From NCBI GenBank assembly GCA_026398545.1, contig JAPLSR010000267.1, positions 1 through 33,292 on the forward strand: a stretch of DNA of 33,292 bases, in the 5' to 3' direction. The stretch comes from Candidatus Sumerlaeota bacterium. Its GTDB lineage: Bacteria; Sumerlaeota; Sumerlaeia; MWCT01. Below the pieces are notes generated by a model. That model was not told where the DNA came from, searched no databases, and saw only the letters and a program-made list of their open reading frames with translations. Shown here in pieces: positions 1-8,164 of the stretch (its first letter is position 1; each line of letters begins with the position of its first letter). Made by a program: the position numbers and the translations under genes.

Positions 1-2899
1 GGTAATCATTCAGAATTTTCAGGGCGACGATATCATTGACCACCTTGTCGCGCGCCCTGTAGATGACCCCCATCGAGCCACGGTTCACCTCTTCCATGAT
101 TTCAAAGCGGGCATCCTGTATCACCGGTGCAGGGTGCGCAATCTCTGCCTCCTTTTGCTGGAGCTGGATGCGGTAATCAATTTTTTTCCATTTTGTAGAT
201 ACGTCTTTGTATTCTGGTGAGTTGTCCATAATTAGTTGATAAATATCCTTGGCACCGTTCAGGTCCACCGCCTTTTCCATATCATTCGCAAGGCGATACA
301 GAATATCGGTGATTTCAGGGTTTAAGGGAAGCATCTTGAATGTGTGCCAGGCAAGGGAATACATATTTTTCTGCCAGTAACTGAGCCCGAGTATTTTCAG
401 GGCGCGTAATTTGTAATTCTCATCCTTGGCAAGTTCCTGGAGGATGTTTATTGCCTCATCCATCTTGTTCTTCTTGAGGTATATCTTGACAAGTTTGAAT
501 TGGATTCCCGGGCTTTTCTCTGTTTGCAGATATTCCTCATAGAGGGTTTCGAGGGTATTTACGATTCCCTCTTCCTCGCCCTGTTTCTGGAGGTTCTCAA
601 AACTTATAATCGCCTCTTTCCACTTCTTGAGCTGCTGATACAGCCCGGCGCGTTCGCGGATAGCCAGCTTGTAGTTTGGGTAATGTTTGACCAGATACTC
701 ATAGGCTTCCAGCGCCTCAGCCGGATTCTGCTCGGCTTTCTCCATATAAATCTTGATGGCATTGCGAGCATCCTCCGGAAAACGGCACAGAATATGAACC
801 CTTGAGAGGAGCAGATACAAATCGGCTGGCAGCGGGATATTTTTATTTATCAGGTCGCCGACATTTTCACAAAAGCGCATGTATGTGGAGATGGTACTTT
901 CGCTCCTGTCCTCTGACGCCGCAAGTTCCTGAACCTGATGGAGCATCTCCCGGGTAATCGGCAATGGAAGTTCAGGTGGAGCGGAAACTTCTCCACCGGG
1001 CGCCACCTGTGTCGGGGGCCGAGGAAATGTTAGCGTGTCTTCTGCCCCTAATGGGGTGGCAGGAATCTCTTGAAGGTCTTTTTTGGGAAACAGCGGTTCA
1101 ACGGTGAGGGGCTTGGCGCTTGCCGTTGCCTTTTGGAGCGATGGAGAAGGAGAAACCGCAGCCGGTTCCGTTATGACTTCTTCAGGTTGAGTGTCAGAGA
1201 CAGCGCGAAATCTCCCCGGTTGCTTATCAATGTCATAGAGGCTCTCTGGTGGGGTTGTGGGTGTCCCCAGCTGAACAGCGGAGAGAATATCCGCCGTTGC
1301 AGCCTCAGCGCGCACAGGTCCCGGCTTCAAGGGATAAGCGGCAATCTGTCTCTGTTTGCGCCTGCTTTTTTGTTTCTTCTTTTCCTCAGATGTGAGGAAG
1401 GTGTGCGTGATGGTAAGTTTTTTCTCCTTTCCGGTTGCCATATCATTGGCGAATATCTCAAGAACGCCATCGGAGTTAATAAAAAAGGTGATCCTGATTC
1501 GTGGCGTGCCAGCCGTTGCGGGCTCAACATCGCTCAGGTTGAATTTTCCCAGGCTCCGGTTATCTTCCGCATTTTCGCTCTCCCCCTGAACCACATGGAT
1601 GTTGACAAAGGCTTGGTTATCCTCCGTGGTGGTGAAGGTCTTTGCCGCCTTGATGGGGATGGTGCTGTTTTTCTCAATAATATTTGAGACCTTTCCATCC
1701 TTGACTTCCACCCCGAGAGAGTGGGGGGTAATGTCAAGGAGCACCACCTCTTGAAGATCGCCTGCAAAAATGCCCGCATGAGTGGCGGCTCCAAGGGCTA
1801 CAATTTCATCCGGATTTACACCCTTGAACGGCGTAACGCCGAAAAAATCCTCCACCTCTTCCTGGACAAAGGGGATACGGGATGACCCTCCAACAAGGAT
1901 CACCTTGGATAAATCCTTTTTGGAGACCCCTGCCGCCTCCAGAGCATCCCGAGAGCATTTGATAGTCCGCTCCACATACGTGGCGATGAGGGATTCAAAT
2001 TCTCTCCGTGTAATCATCCTCTCAAGGTGGATGGGACGCTTATCCTTTTGCGCCACAAAGGGGAGGGAGATGAGGGTATGATTGGTGGTGGAGAGTTCGC
2101 ATTTCGCCTTTTCCGCCACCTCTTTCAGGCGGTAAAGTGTTACCGGATCCTCCAAAAGATTGACTCCGTGCTTTTGCTGAAATTCTTCAACAATGAGTGT
2201 GACGATGGCATTATCCAGGTCGTCGCCGCCCAGGTGGGTGTCTCCATTGGACACAAGCACCTCAAAGGTGTTGTGGTCTATTTCGAGTATGGAGATATCA
2301 AATGTGCCGCCGCCAAAATCATACACAGCCACAATCTCTTCGGTGTTTTTACCAAGCCCGTAAGCCATGGCCGCGGCGGTGGGCTCATTGAGAAGTCTTA
2401 ATACCTCCAATCCCGCCAGACGACCTGCCTCCATCGTGGCATTTCTCTGCAAATCGTCAAAATAGGCTGGAACTGTGATGATAGCTTGATGAACCGGCTC
2501 CTCTAAGTAGCCCTCCGCCGATTCCTTCAGCTTCTGGAGGATTAATGCGGAAATTTGCTCCGGCTTATATCCCATCCCGTTAATGTCAATATACAGCTGG
2601 TCTTCCTTTTGGGTGAGTTTGAATGGGAATTTTTCCCCGGAATCCCAGACGTCTGAAAAGCTCCTCCCCATCAGCCGTTTGATAGAGTTAATGGTGCGGG
2701 TGGGATTTGTGGGTGCCTGACGGCGGGCAATCTCCCCAACAATAACCTCACCATTATCCAGAAAGGCAACAACCGAGGGTGTCTTATTGCCCCCTTCCGG
2801 CGTCGATATAATGACAGGTTCGGAACCCTCAACATATGACGCAAGGGAATAGGTTGTTCCAAGGTCAATACCGATAATTTTTCCTTCTTTTAATTCCAT
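1..2899 (-). CDS. Hsp70 (DnaK-type) - TPR - Ser/Thr protein kinase fusion, C-terminus cut by window edge
   Basis: I translated this frame by hand. It stays open from the ATG at 2899 to the window edge (966 codons), which explains its absence from the ORF track. An in-frame TAA three codons upstream fixes the start; no clear Shine-Dalgarno is seen. Residues 1-380 are an Hsp70 ATPase domain: IGIDLGTTYS near the N-terminus, TVPAYFDD (142-149), YDFGGGTFDIS (from 193) and GGSSRIP (337-343). Residues 385-503 match the substrate-binding beta domain (LDITPHSLGVEV, then EDNQ and VQGE). The helical lid is missing; a basic and then Pro/Thr/Ala-rich linker follows (about 505-650). Residues 650-915 are helical TPR-like repeats. 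From residue 931 a kinase begins, RFEIMEEVNRGSMGVIYRAR, with glycine loop G941-x-x-G944 and VALK lysine K961. The rest of the kinase lies outside the window. Inference: a soluble chaperone-like sensor joined to a kinase. Domain identities are firm; partners and substrates are unknown. Confidence 0.9.
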   Translation of the reverse strand, partial: MELKEGKIIGIDLGTTYSLASYVEGSEPVIISTPEGGNKTPSVVAFLDNGEVIVGEIARRQAPTNPTRTINSIKRLMGRSFSDVWDSGEKFPFKLTQKEDQLYIDINGMGYKPEQISALILQKLKESAEGYLEEPVHQAIITVPAYFDDLQRNATMEAGRLAGLEVLRLLNEPTAAAMAYGLGKNTEEIVAVYDFGGGTFDISILEIDHNTFEVLVSNGDTHLGGDDLDNAIVTLIVEEFQQKHGVNLLEDPVTLYRLKEVAEKAKCELSTTNHTLISLPFVAQKDKRPIHLERMITRREFESLIATYVERTIKCSRDALEAAGVSKKDLSKVILVGGSSRIPFVQEEVEDFFGVTPFKGVNPDEIVALGAATHAGIFAGDLQEVVLLDITPHSLGVEVKDGKVSNIIEKNSTIPIKAAKTFTTTEDNQAFVNIHVVQGESENAEDNRSLGKFNLSDVEPATAGTPRIRITFFINSDGVLEIFANDMATGKEKKLTITHTFLTSEEKKKQKSRRKQRQIAAYPLKPGPVRAEAATADILSAVQLGTPTTPPESLYDIDKQPGRFRAVSDTQPEEVITEPAAVSPSPSLQKATASAKPLTVEPLFPKKDLQEIPATPLGAEDTLTFPRPPTQVAPGGEVSAPPELPLPITREMLHQVQELAASEDRSESTISTYMRFCENVGDLINKNIPLPADLYLLLSRVHILCRFPEDARNAIKIYMEKAEQNPAEALEAYEYLVKHYPNYKLAIRERAGLYQQLKKWKEAIISFENLQKQGEEEGIVNTLETLYEEYLQTEKSPGIQFKLVKIYLKKNKMDEAINILQELAKDENYKLRALKILGLSYWQKNMYSLAWHTFKMLPLNPEITDILYRLANDMEKAVDLNGAKDIYQLIMDNSPEYKDVSTKWKKIDYRIQLQQKEAEIAHPAPVIQDARFEIMEEVNRGSMGVIYRARDKVVNDIVALKILNDY

Positions 2900-3183
2900 A
2901 GGTGGTTAGATTTTCTATACCTTAAAAAAAAATAATCCACATCTCTTTTAAAGTGGATGAAAAAAATTTACATATATAATCAGCAAATTCAATGCCATAA
3001 TAAAAAAAAGCGCCCCCTTTTCTAATATTATGAGATGACTTGAATTATCAGAAAGTAAAGGGAGAAATTGAATTATTTTCGTGTTTTCATGAGCGCATAT
3101 TTTACACAAAATGGGAAATGTAATTCACACTGTCAATTATTTCCCCCCTCTGATAAAACCCGTTTTTTTTACAAATGTTTATC
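2900..3183. other. AT-rich intergenic region upstream of the Hsp70-kinase gene
   Basis: This 284-base spacer separates two genes on the minus strand and must hold the leader of the Hsp70-kinase gene. It is very AT-rich. It contains a 6-bp inverted repeat, ATCCAC (2935-2940) and GTGGAT (2953-2958), about 35 bases before the start codon, which could be an operator. I see no CIRCE (HrcA) heat-shock element and no convincing sigma-70 promoter pair. Confidence 0.4.
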
Positions 3184-4302
3184 CTACCCTTGATACCCCT
3201 CCTTCTTCTTGAGGAGGCGTTCCTCCCTTGCTTCAAAGACGCGTTTTTCCTCCTTTTCCCTTTCTTCAATCTCTTTGATTGAAATTTTTTTTGCCCTAAT
3301 CTCAATATGACGCTTTTTGAACAATTCCCTCATACTATCCAGGAGGTCTTTTGGGGTGAATGGTTTTGTCAGATACATATCCGCCCCAAGCTTCATGGCA
3401 TAATCTATGTCCTTCTGGCTGGTTTTGGCAGAGATAAACATGATGGGCGAGTTCTGAAATGTCACATTGCGGCGCAAAGACTGGCACAATTGGTATCCGC
3501 TCATCTTGGGAATCATGATGTCCAGAATAAAGAGGTCAGGTTGGTAAATAACGAGTTTTTTAACCGCCTCTAACCCGTCACTTGCGGTCACGACTTCAAA
3601 ACCCTCTCTGAGCGTCATCCGGGTGAATTCCAGCATATCCGCCTCATCATCCACCACCATCACGCGAGGTGTCACAATAGAGCGGAGTTCGACATAGGGG
3701 CTTTCTTTATGCGTGGGAATGGGTTGCCGCCCTGCAATGCGCTCATATTCGGATTCGCAGGTTTTTACCTTTTCCGCTGTTGGAGCAGTCGGGATGGCAG
3801 GGGGCTGCTTTGATGTTATAGCCTCCACTGGCGCGCCTGTCACAGCGCCGGATTTTTCCATTTCACGAATCTGCTGAAGGGTGTATTGCTTTTTCTGCGG
3901 AGGATAGCGATGTTTTTTGAGGGTGTTTTGAACAGTCGTCAGCAGATGTGAGGTATCTATGGGTTTGGTGAGGTAAAGGTCTGCACCCGAGCGGTATGCC
4001 TTCTCCATATCTTCACGTGAGGAGAGCGCAGAGATGAACAGTATGGGGATATAACTGAAATTCGGATTCTCGCGAATCGCCTCACTTGCCTCCAGTCCAT
4101 TCATGAGGGGCATCATGACATCCATGATAATAAAATCGGGTTGGCAGCGCTCCAGTTTTTCCAGTGCATCCAGTCCGTCAAATGCCTCAACAATCTCAAA
4201 CTGGTTTGACAGGACGGTGGATATGAGGACACGGATATCTTTATCATCATCCACAATCATGATGCGCCAGGGGATATTATCTTTGACTTCTTGTATTGAC
4301 AA
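3184..4302 (-). CDS. Tandem two-receiver (REC-REC) response regulator, no output domain
   Basis: A 372-residue protein made of two CheY-like phospho-receiver domains. REC1 (about 14-128) has acidic residues D18-D20, phospho-acceptor D61 in IIMDVMMP and K113 in LTKP. REC2 (about 212-330) has the DDE cluster at 218-220, D261 in FILDIMIP and K313 in LTKP. The two sets sit exactly 200 residues apart, as expected of an internal duplication. They are joined by a Pro/Ala/Thr-rich linker, and a charged Lys/Glu helix forms the C-terminus. No DNA-binding or enzymatic output is visible, so it probably works by protein contacts. The start is TTG (4302-4300), supported by GGGAGGA five bases upstream. It follows rodA by 55 bases on the same strand and may share its transcript. 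Family assignment is secure; the cognate kinase is unknown. Confidence 0.9.
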   Translation of the reverse strand: MSIQEVKDNIPWRIMIVDDDKDIRVLISTVLSNQFEIVEAFDGLDALEKLERCQPDFIIMDVMMPLMNGLEASEAIRENPNFSYIPILFISALSSREDMEKAYRSGADLYLTKPIDTSHLLTTVQNTLKKHRYPPQKKQYTLQQIREMEKSGAVTGAPVEAITSKQPPAIPTAPTAEKVKTCESEYERIAGRQPIPTHKESPYVELRSIVTPRVMVVDDEADMLEFTRMTLREGFEVVTASDGLEAVKKLVIYQPDLFILDIMIPKMSGYQLCQSLRRNVTFQNSPIMFISAKTSQKDIDYAMKLGADMYLTKPFTPKDLLDSMRELFKKRHIEIRAKKISIKEIEEREKEEKRVFEAREERLLKKKEGYQG

Positions 4303-4357
4303 TTTTTTCCTCCCGGTATGGATTCCAGATACTTATGGTCAGTGTGCAAGTCAATAA

Positions 4358-5491
4358 TTACCCCGCAAAAGCCTGATAACCTCCTTTACTAACGCCAACA
4401 GATTGAACAATGGCAAAAAGTATATAATTTGTCAACAAAAACGACCCGCCATAGCTGAAAAATGGCAGGGGGAGTCCAGTGACGGGTAGCAAACGAAGCG
4501 ACATCCCTATATTGCAGAAGATATGGATAAGAAAACATCCCAGAATGCCGGTCGCAAGGAGACGCCCGAATTTATCAGGCGTATTCCTCGCCGCATTGTG
4601 CGCTCGCGCCGTGATAAGACCATAGAGAAGTAGTAACAATCCACACCCGACAAAACCGAATTGCTCCCCGAGGCTGGAAAAGATGAAGTCCGTGTGGCGC
4701 TCGGGAAGAAAACTCAGTCTTGTCTGAGTCCCCGCCTTCCACCCCTTGCCAAGAAGACCGCCGGAGCCGAGAGAGATTTCCGCCTGTCGGATGTTGTATC
4801 CCTGCCATTTTGTATCGTGTTCAGGGTTGAAAAAGACCTTGATGCGCGCCTTCTGGTATGGTTTAAGAAAGGGATAGGTCACAACTGTTCCCCACACCGC
4901 CATGAGGATGCACAGGAGAATAAGTTTGTGTGATGCGCCTCCCGCATAAATCATTATCAGCAGGAGGGGGAAAAAGAGCGATGCCGTGCCGATATCCGGT
5001 TGGTATAGAATCAGCGCCATCGGCAACCCGACAATTACAATGGGCGCGAGAATATCCCTGATTCTTGTGAGCGGTTTTTCACGCCAGGCAAGGCAGTGCT
5101 CCAGGCACAATATGACGGCTATCTTGGCAAACTCTGAGGGCTGGACGCGGTGAGTGCCAATGTCATACCAGCTCTTGGCGCCCTTCACCTGATGACCCAG
5201 AAAGATTAGTAGGATTAGTAACAGGATTGAAAAAGTGTAGATAGGCCATACCAGATGTCTCAACCACCTGTAATCAAGAAGTGAGATAACAGTATAAGTA
5301 GCCAGGCTCACAAGTAACCATAAGGTTTGTTTCCGGGCGTAATCTGATAGTTCAGGGATGGAATAGGTGGCTCCGTAAATGACAATAATGCCGAAGAGGG
5401 TGACCAATATGAGCGGGAAAAAAAGCATCACGTCAAAACGGCGGGTGAATTTTCGCATCAATGAATATCTATTAATTCGTTCCACTGTCAT
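4358..5491 (-). CDS. rodA: Rod-shape-determining protein RodA (SEDS peptidoglycan glycosyltransferase)
   Basis: A 377-residue polytopic inner-membrane protein of the SEDS (RodA/FtsW/SpoVE) family, which polymerises lipid II into glycan strands during lateral wall growth, normally with a class B PBP. Hydrophobic segments run throughout. Family motifs include YQPDIGTASLF in mid-protein, the loop SFLPERHTDFIFSSLGEQFG, and the C-terminal GLPLPFFSYGGS. Length is typical. The ATG at 5491 follows GGTGA closely; a second Met at residue 12 is an alternative start. It lies 19 bases after mreD and is the fourth gene of the mreBCD-rodA run. Its usual partner gene mrdA (PBP2) is not between mreD and rodA. 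Confidence 0.95.
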   Translation of the reverse strand: MTVERINRYSLMRKFTRRFDVMLFFPLILVTLFGIIVIYGATYSIPELSDYARKQTLWLLVSLATYTVISLLDYRWLRHLVWPIYTFSILLLILLIFLGHQVKGAKSWYDIGTHRVQPSEFAKIAVILCLEHCLAWREKPLTRIRDILAPIVIVGLPMALILYQPDIGTASLFFPLLLIMIYAGGASHKLILLCILMAVWGTVVTYPFLKPYQKARIKVFFNPEHDTKWQGYNIRQAEISLGSGGLLGKGWKAGTQTRLSFLPERHTDFIFSSLGEQFGFVGCGLLLLLYGLITARAHNAARNTPDKFGRLLATGILGCFLIHIFCNIGMSLRLLPVTGLPLPFFSYGGSFLLTNYILFAIVQSVGVSKGGYQAFAG

Positions 5492-5510
5492 TCACCGGCA
5501 TGGGATAAAT

Positions 5511-5999
5511 TCATATCCATTTCTTACGCCATTGCCTCTTTTTTGCACGGAACATTCTCTCGAGACCGGGAAATGTCAGGGCAAAAACCAACCCACCCGT
5601 CAATGCGCTTCCGAAACGCAGGGTGAAAAACGGCGCAACACAAAGCGTCATCATGAGACTTGCCAGAAGGTCTGCGAACCCGAGGAAAATCAGGGCAAAA
5701 ATGAAAAGGACAGGACGCGGCGATTCCCTGAGATAAAATGAGGTTCCTCCCATCAGGTAGCCTGTAAGCGCAAGGGCAAGGGCAAGCAAACCGGCGGGTT
5801 CGCCAAACATCGCCGCATGAATGAACCCGATAGTAAAACCCGTAATCGCCCCCGCCGCCTGACCCCATTGCATGGCGGCGAAAAAGACAAAGAGGACGGA
5901 CGGGCGAGGAAAAAAACTTTCACGCCACCCCGGCGCCATCAGCGCCCATTCAAGAAAAAAGGACACCATCAGGAGCGTCATGAATTTAATCACCCTCAA
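5511..5999 (-). CDS. mreD: Rod-shape-determining protein MreD
   Basis: A 162-residue, very hydrophobic protein with about five or six membrane segments and a basic C-terminal tail (AKKRQWRKKW). MreD proteins diverge widely in sequence, so the call rests on size, topology and position directly between mreC and rodA. MreD is an inner-membrane part of the elongasome that associates with MreC and helps couple MreB filaments to wall synthesis. Its start overlaps the end of mreC by 14 bases, which suggests translational coupling. Confidence 0.88.
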   Translation of the reverse strand: MRVIKFMTLLMVSFFLEWALMAPGWRESFFPRPSVLFVFFAAMQWGQAAGAITGFTIGFIHAAMFGEPAGLLALALALTGYLMGGTSFYLRESPRPVLFIFALIFLGFADLLASLMMTLCVAPFFTLRFGSALTGGLVFALTFPGLERMFRAKKRQWRKKWI

Positions 6000-6846
6000 G
6001 GCGTTTCTCCTTCATGGACTCACTTCCCAGTAGTATGAGGAGAAAATCAAGGCGCATAAAGTCCGCCGTCGGTCTTACGTAAACCTTTGAGCGACCGTAT
6101 TTGTCCTTCTCTATGCTTTCCACCTCGCCAACCGGCAGGTCGCCTGGAAAGAGGGACTGTTGTAAACCGGCAGTGACCACATGGTCATTCCGGCGCAGGC
6201 GGCGACTCAGTCCCTCCGTCCGCAGATTCAAGATATCCGGCTTTCCCGTCCCCTCCACAATGCCAAGCTCTCCCGTTTCGGAGACACGGACCATGAGCGC
6301 ACTCTGAATGTCAATCAAAAGATGCACCAGAGCCATATCGCCTGACGCCTCCTTCACCACCCCCACCACGCCCTTCTCATTCACCACGGTCTGCTCAGGT
6401 CTGACTCCATCTTTTGCGCCCCTGTTCACAAGGATGGTTCTTGTCCAGGGATTGGAGCTGTATCCAATGATGTTGGCGGGAAGAAGGGAATATCGGGCGA
6501 TGGTGTGACCGGCGGGGGAGGAGACAAGATGCTGTGTGCGCTCAAGCGTGGTGAGCGCATTTCTTGTCTCGTTTAATTGCAGGCGAGCGGCGACAAGGTC
6601 ATGTTTCAGTCTTTCATTATCCTCCGCGAGGCTCTCCGAGCCGAACCAGGCAGTTGTGAGCCTTTCAGCGAGCCTTCTCACGTATCCGGCGCCTTTCACA
6701 AGAGGCTGGCAGACGGACATAATCACTCTGCCGGCTGGGGTTTTGTAAAAAGTCTGAGATACATTGGAAAGGAGAGCGGAAAGGGAAATGATGAGCAAAA
6801 TGATGAGGAGAATCCTGCGCCGTCTTTTTTGTATCTTGGAAACCAT
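5986..6846 (-). CDS. mreC: Rod-shape-determining protein MreC
   Basis: A 286-residue bitopic protein: a short basic cytoplasmic tail (KIQKRRRR), one membrane helix (about residues 12-30), a coiled-coil stretch (about 70-110, SLAEDNERLKHDLVAARLQL) and the periplasmic beta-barrel domain. The family signature is visible in ILVNRGAKDGVRPEQTVVNE, then GVVGVV, and VVTAGLQQSLFPGDLPVGEV near the C-terminus. MreC forms a periplasmic scaffold that activates the RodA/PBP2 synthase. It follows mreB by 86 bases and overlaps mreD. Length is in the normal range. Confidence 0.95.
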   Translation of the reverse strand: MVSKIQKRRRRILLIILLIISLSALLSNVSQTFYKTPAGRVIMSVCQPLVKGAGYVRRLAERLTTAWFGSESLAEDNERLKHDLVAARLQLNETRNALTTLERTQHLVSSPAGHTIARYSLLPANIIGYSSNPWTRTILVNRGAKDGVRPEQTVVNEKGVVGVVKEASGDMALVHLLIDIQSALMVRVSETGELGIVEGTGKPDILNLRTEGLSRRLRRNDHVVTAGLQQSLFPGDLPVGEVESIEKDKYGRSKVYVRPTADFMRLDFLLILLGSESMKEKRLEGD

Positions 6847-6932
6847 ACCATCATCGGTTGAATATCCGGCGTTTGAGAATAACTCATAAAGATGAGGTCA
6901 TAAGGTCAGTCATTGAACCATTACTGCCGAAT

Positions 6933-7979
6933 TTAGAATCGGTGTTTTGCGCTTTCATAGCGGGCAAGAATCTCAATGGTGTCAAGCGATTTGCCCGTGC
7001 CGAGAACGACAGCCGTTTCCGGATTGTCCGTCACCCGGACAGTCAGGTCTGTTTCAGAGGCAATGAGGGAATCCAGACCGCGGAGCTGTGAGCTCCCTCC
7101 GACCATAGTGATGCCCGCATCCACAATATCCGCAGCAAGTTCCGGCGGCGCCATTTCCAGCGTGGACTTTACTATATTCACAATGACCATAATCGGGTCC
7201 TGGAGTGCCTCCCTGATTTCATCCGAGTGTATCTCAATACTTCGGGGCAGACCTGATATCAGGTCGCGCCCTTTGATAATCATCGATTTTTCCTCAGGCA
7301 GCCTGTCTGCGGAGCCGATTTTTATTTTCGCCTCCTCTGAAGTCCGCTCGCCAATAATCATATTGTATTTTTTCTTGATGTGACTGGCGATTGCCATATC
7401 AAACTCATCCCCCGCCACGCGGACAGATTTGGAGACTACAATTCCCCCCAGGGAGATGATAGCCACTTCCGTTGTGCCGCCGCCGATGTCAATAATCATG
7501 TTGCCGGTTGGCTCTGTCACCGGCATTCCTGCGCCAATTGCCGCCGCCATAGGCTCCTGAATCAGATACACCTTCCATGCGCCAGCCTGGTTTGCAGCCT
7601 CCTGCACGGCGCGCTTCTCCACCTCGGTTATGCCTGAAGGGACGCCGATGACAATCCGCAATCGGGGGTGAAAGATATTTCGTCTGCGTTTTTTGACTTT
7701 ATTGATAAAGGCGCGAAGCATCTCCTGCGCCATGTCGAAATCATTGATGACCCCATCCTTCATGGGTCGGACGGCAACGATGTTTCCCGGAGTGCGTCCC
7801 AGCATCCGTTTTGCCTCCGCCCCCACAGCAATGACTTCATGGGTGTTTCTGTCAACAGACACCACGGATGGCTCGGCTAAAACAATCCCCTCGCCCCTGA
7901 CATACACCAGCGTTGTGGCAGTCCCGAGGTCGATGCCGATATCCATGGAAAACCACTTGTTCAATAACTCTATTGCCAT
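6933..7979 (-). CDS. mreB: Rod-shape-determining actin homologue MreB
   Basis: A 348-residue bacterial actin that forms membrane-associated filaments directing lateral wall insertion. Actin/Hsp70-fold nucleotide motifs are clear: DIGIDLGTATTLVYV near the N-terminus, IIDIGGGTTEVAIIS in mid-protein and ITMVGGSSQLRGLDSLI toward the C-terminus. The run RPMKDGVINDFDMAQEML is typical of MreB. Length is typical. The N-terminus (MAIELLNKWFSMDIGIDLG) includes a short amphipathic stretch that may bind membrane. GGGGAG lies about 12 bases before the ATG, a slightly long spacing. First gene of the mreBCD-rodA run. Confidence 0.97.
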   Translation of the reverse strand: MAIELLNKWFSMDIGIDLGTATTLVYVRGEGIVLAEPSVVSVDRNTHEVIAVGAEAKRMLGRTPGNIVAVRPMKDGVINDFDMAQEMLRAFINKVKKRRRNIFHPRLRIVIGVPSGITEVEKRAVQEAANQAGAWKVYLIQEPMAAAIGAGMPVTEPTGNMIIDIGGGTTEVAIISLGGIVVSKSVRVAGDEFDMAIASHIKKKYNMIIGERTSEEAKIKIGSADRLPEEKSMIIKGRDLISGLPRSIEIHSDEIREALQDPIMVIVNIVKSTLEMAPPELAADIVDAGITMVGGSSQLRGLDSLIASETDLTVRVTDNPETAVVLGTGKSLDTIEILARYESAKHRF

Positions 7980-8164
7980 GAATAATGATTTCTCCCCTGT
8001 ATTATTAAAACTGTTTTTACATCTTCTTCTAATTTTTAATCACGTATCTATAGCCATGGTTTATTTCAACTGTAAATAAAAAAATTCAAGCACTGGTTGA
8101 AGGTAACCTTATTACGCTCCCTTGCGCCTCTCCCCCTGTTTACACAATAGTATGGTGTTCAGAC
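7980..8164. other. Leader region of mreB, no firm signal
   Basis: This 185-base spacer lies between the uppP stop and the mreB start, both on the minus strand. It is AT-rich next to mreB and more GC-rich toward uppP. It probably carries the mreB promoter, but I could not pick a convincing -35/-10 pair, and I see no strong terminator hairpin after uppP. Confidence 0.3.

Noticed and set aside
1070-2401. Plus-strand ORFs at 1070-1687, 1782-2081 and 2027-2401
   Set aside because: They are shadows of the Hsp70-TPR-kinase frame on the other strand and have no recognisable protein features.
3005-3021. AAAAG/CTTTT hairpin upstream of the Hsp70-kinase gene
   Set aside because: Only five weak base pairs; not distinguishable from chance in AT-rich DNA.
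3145-3183. Possible terminator GATAAAAC...GTTTATC after the tandem receiver gene
   Set aside because: The stem is short and bulged, and no T-run follows on the minus strand.
2900-3183. Heat-shock CIRCE operator for the Hsp70 gene
   Set aside because: I looked for the TTAGCACTC-N9-GAGTGCTAA pattern and did not find it.
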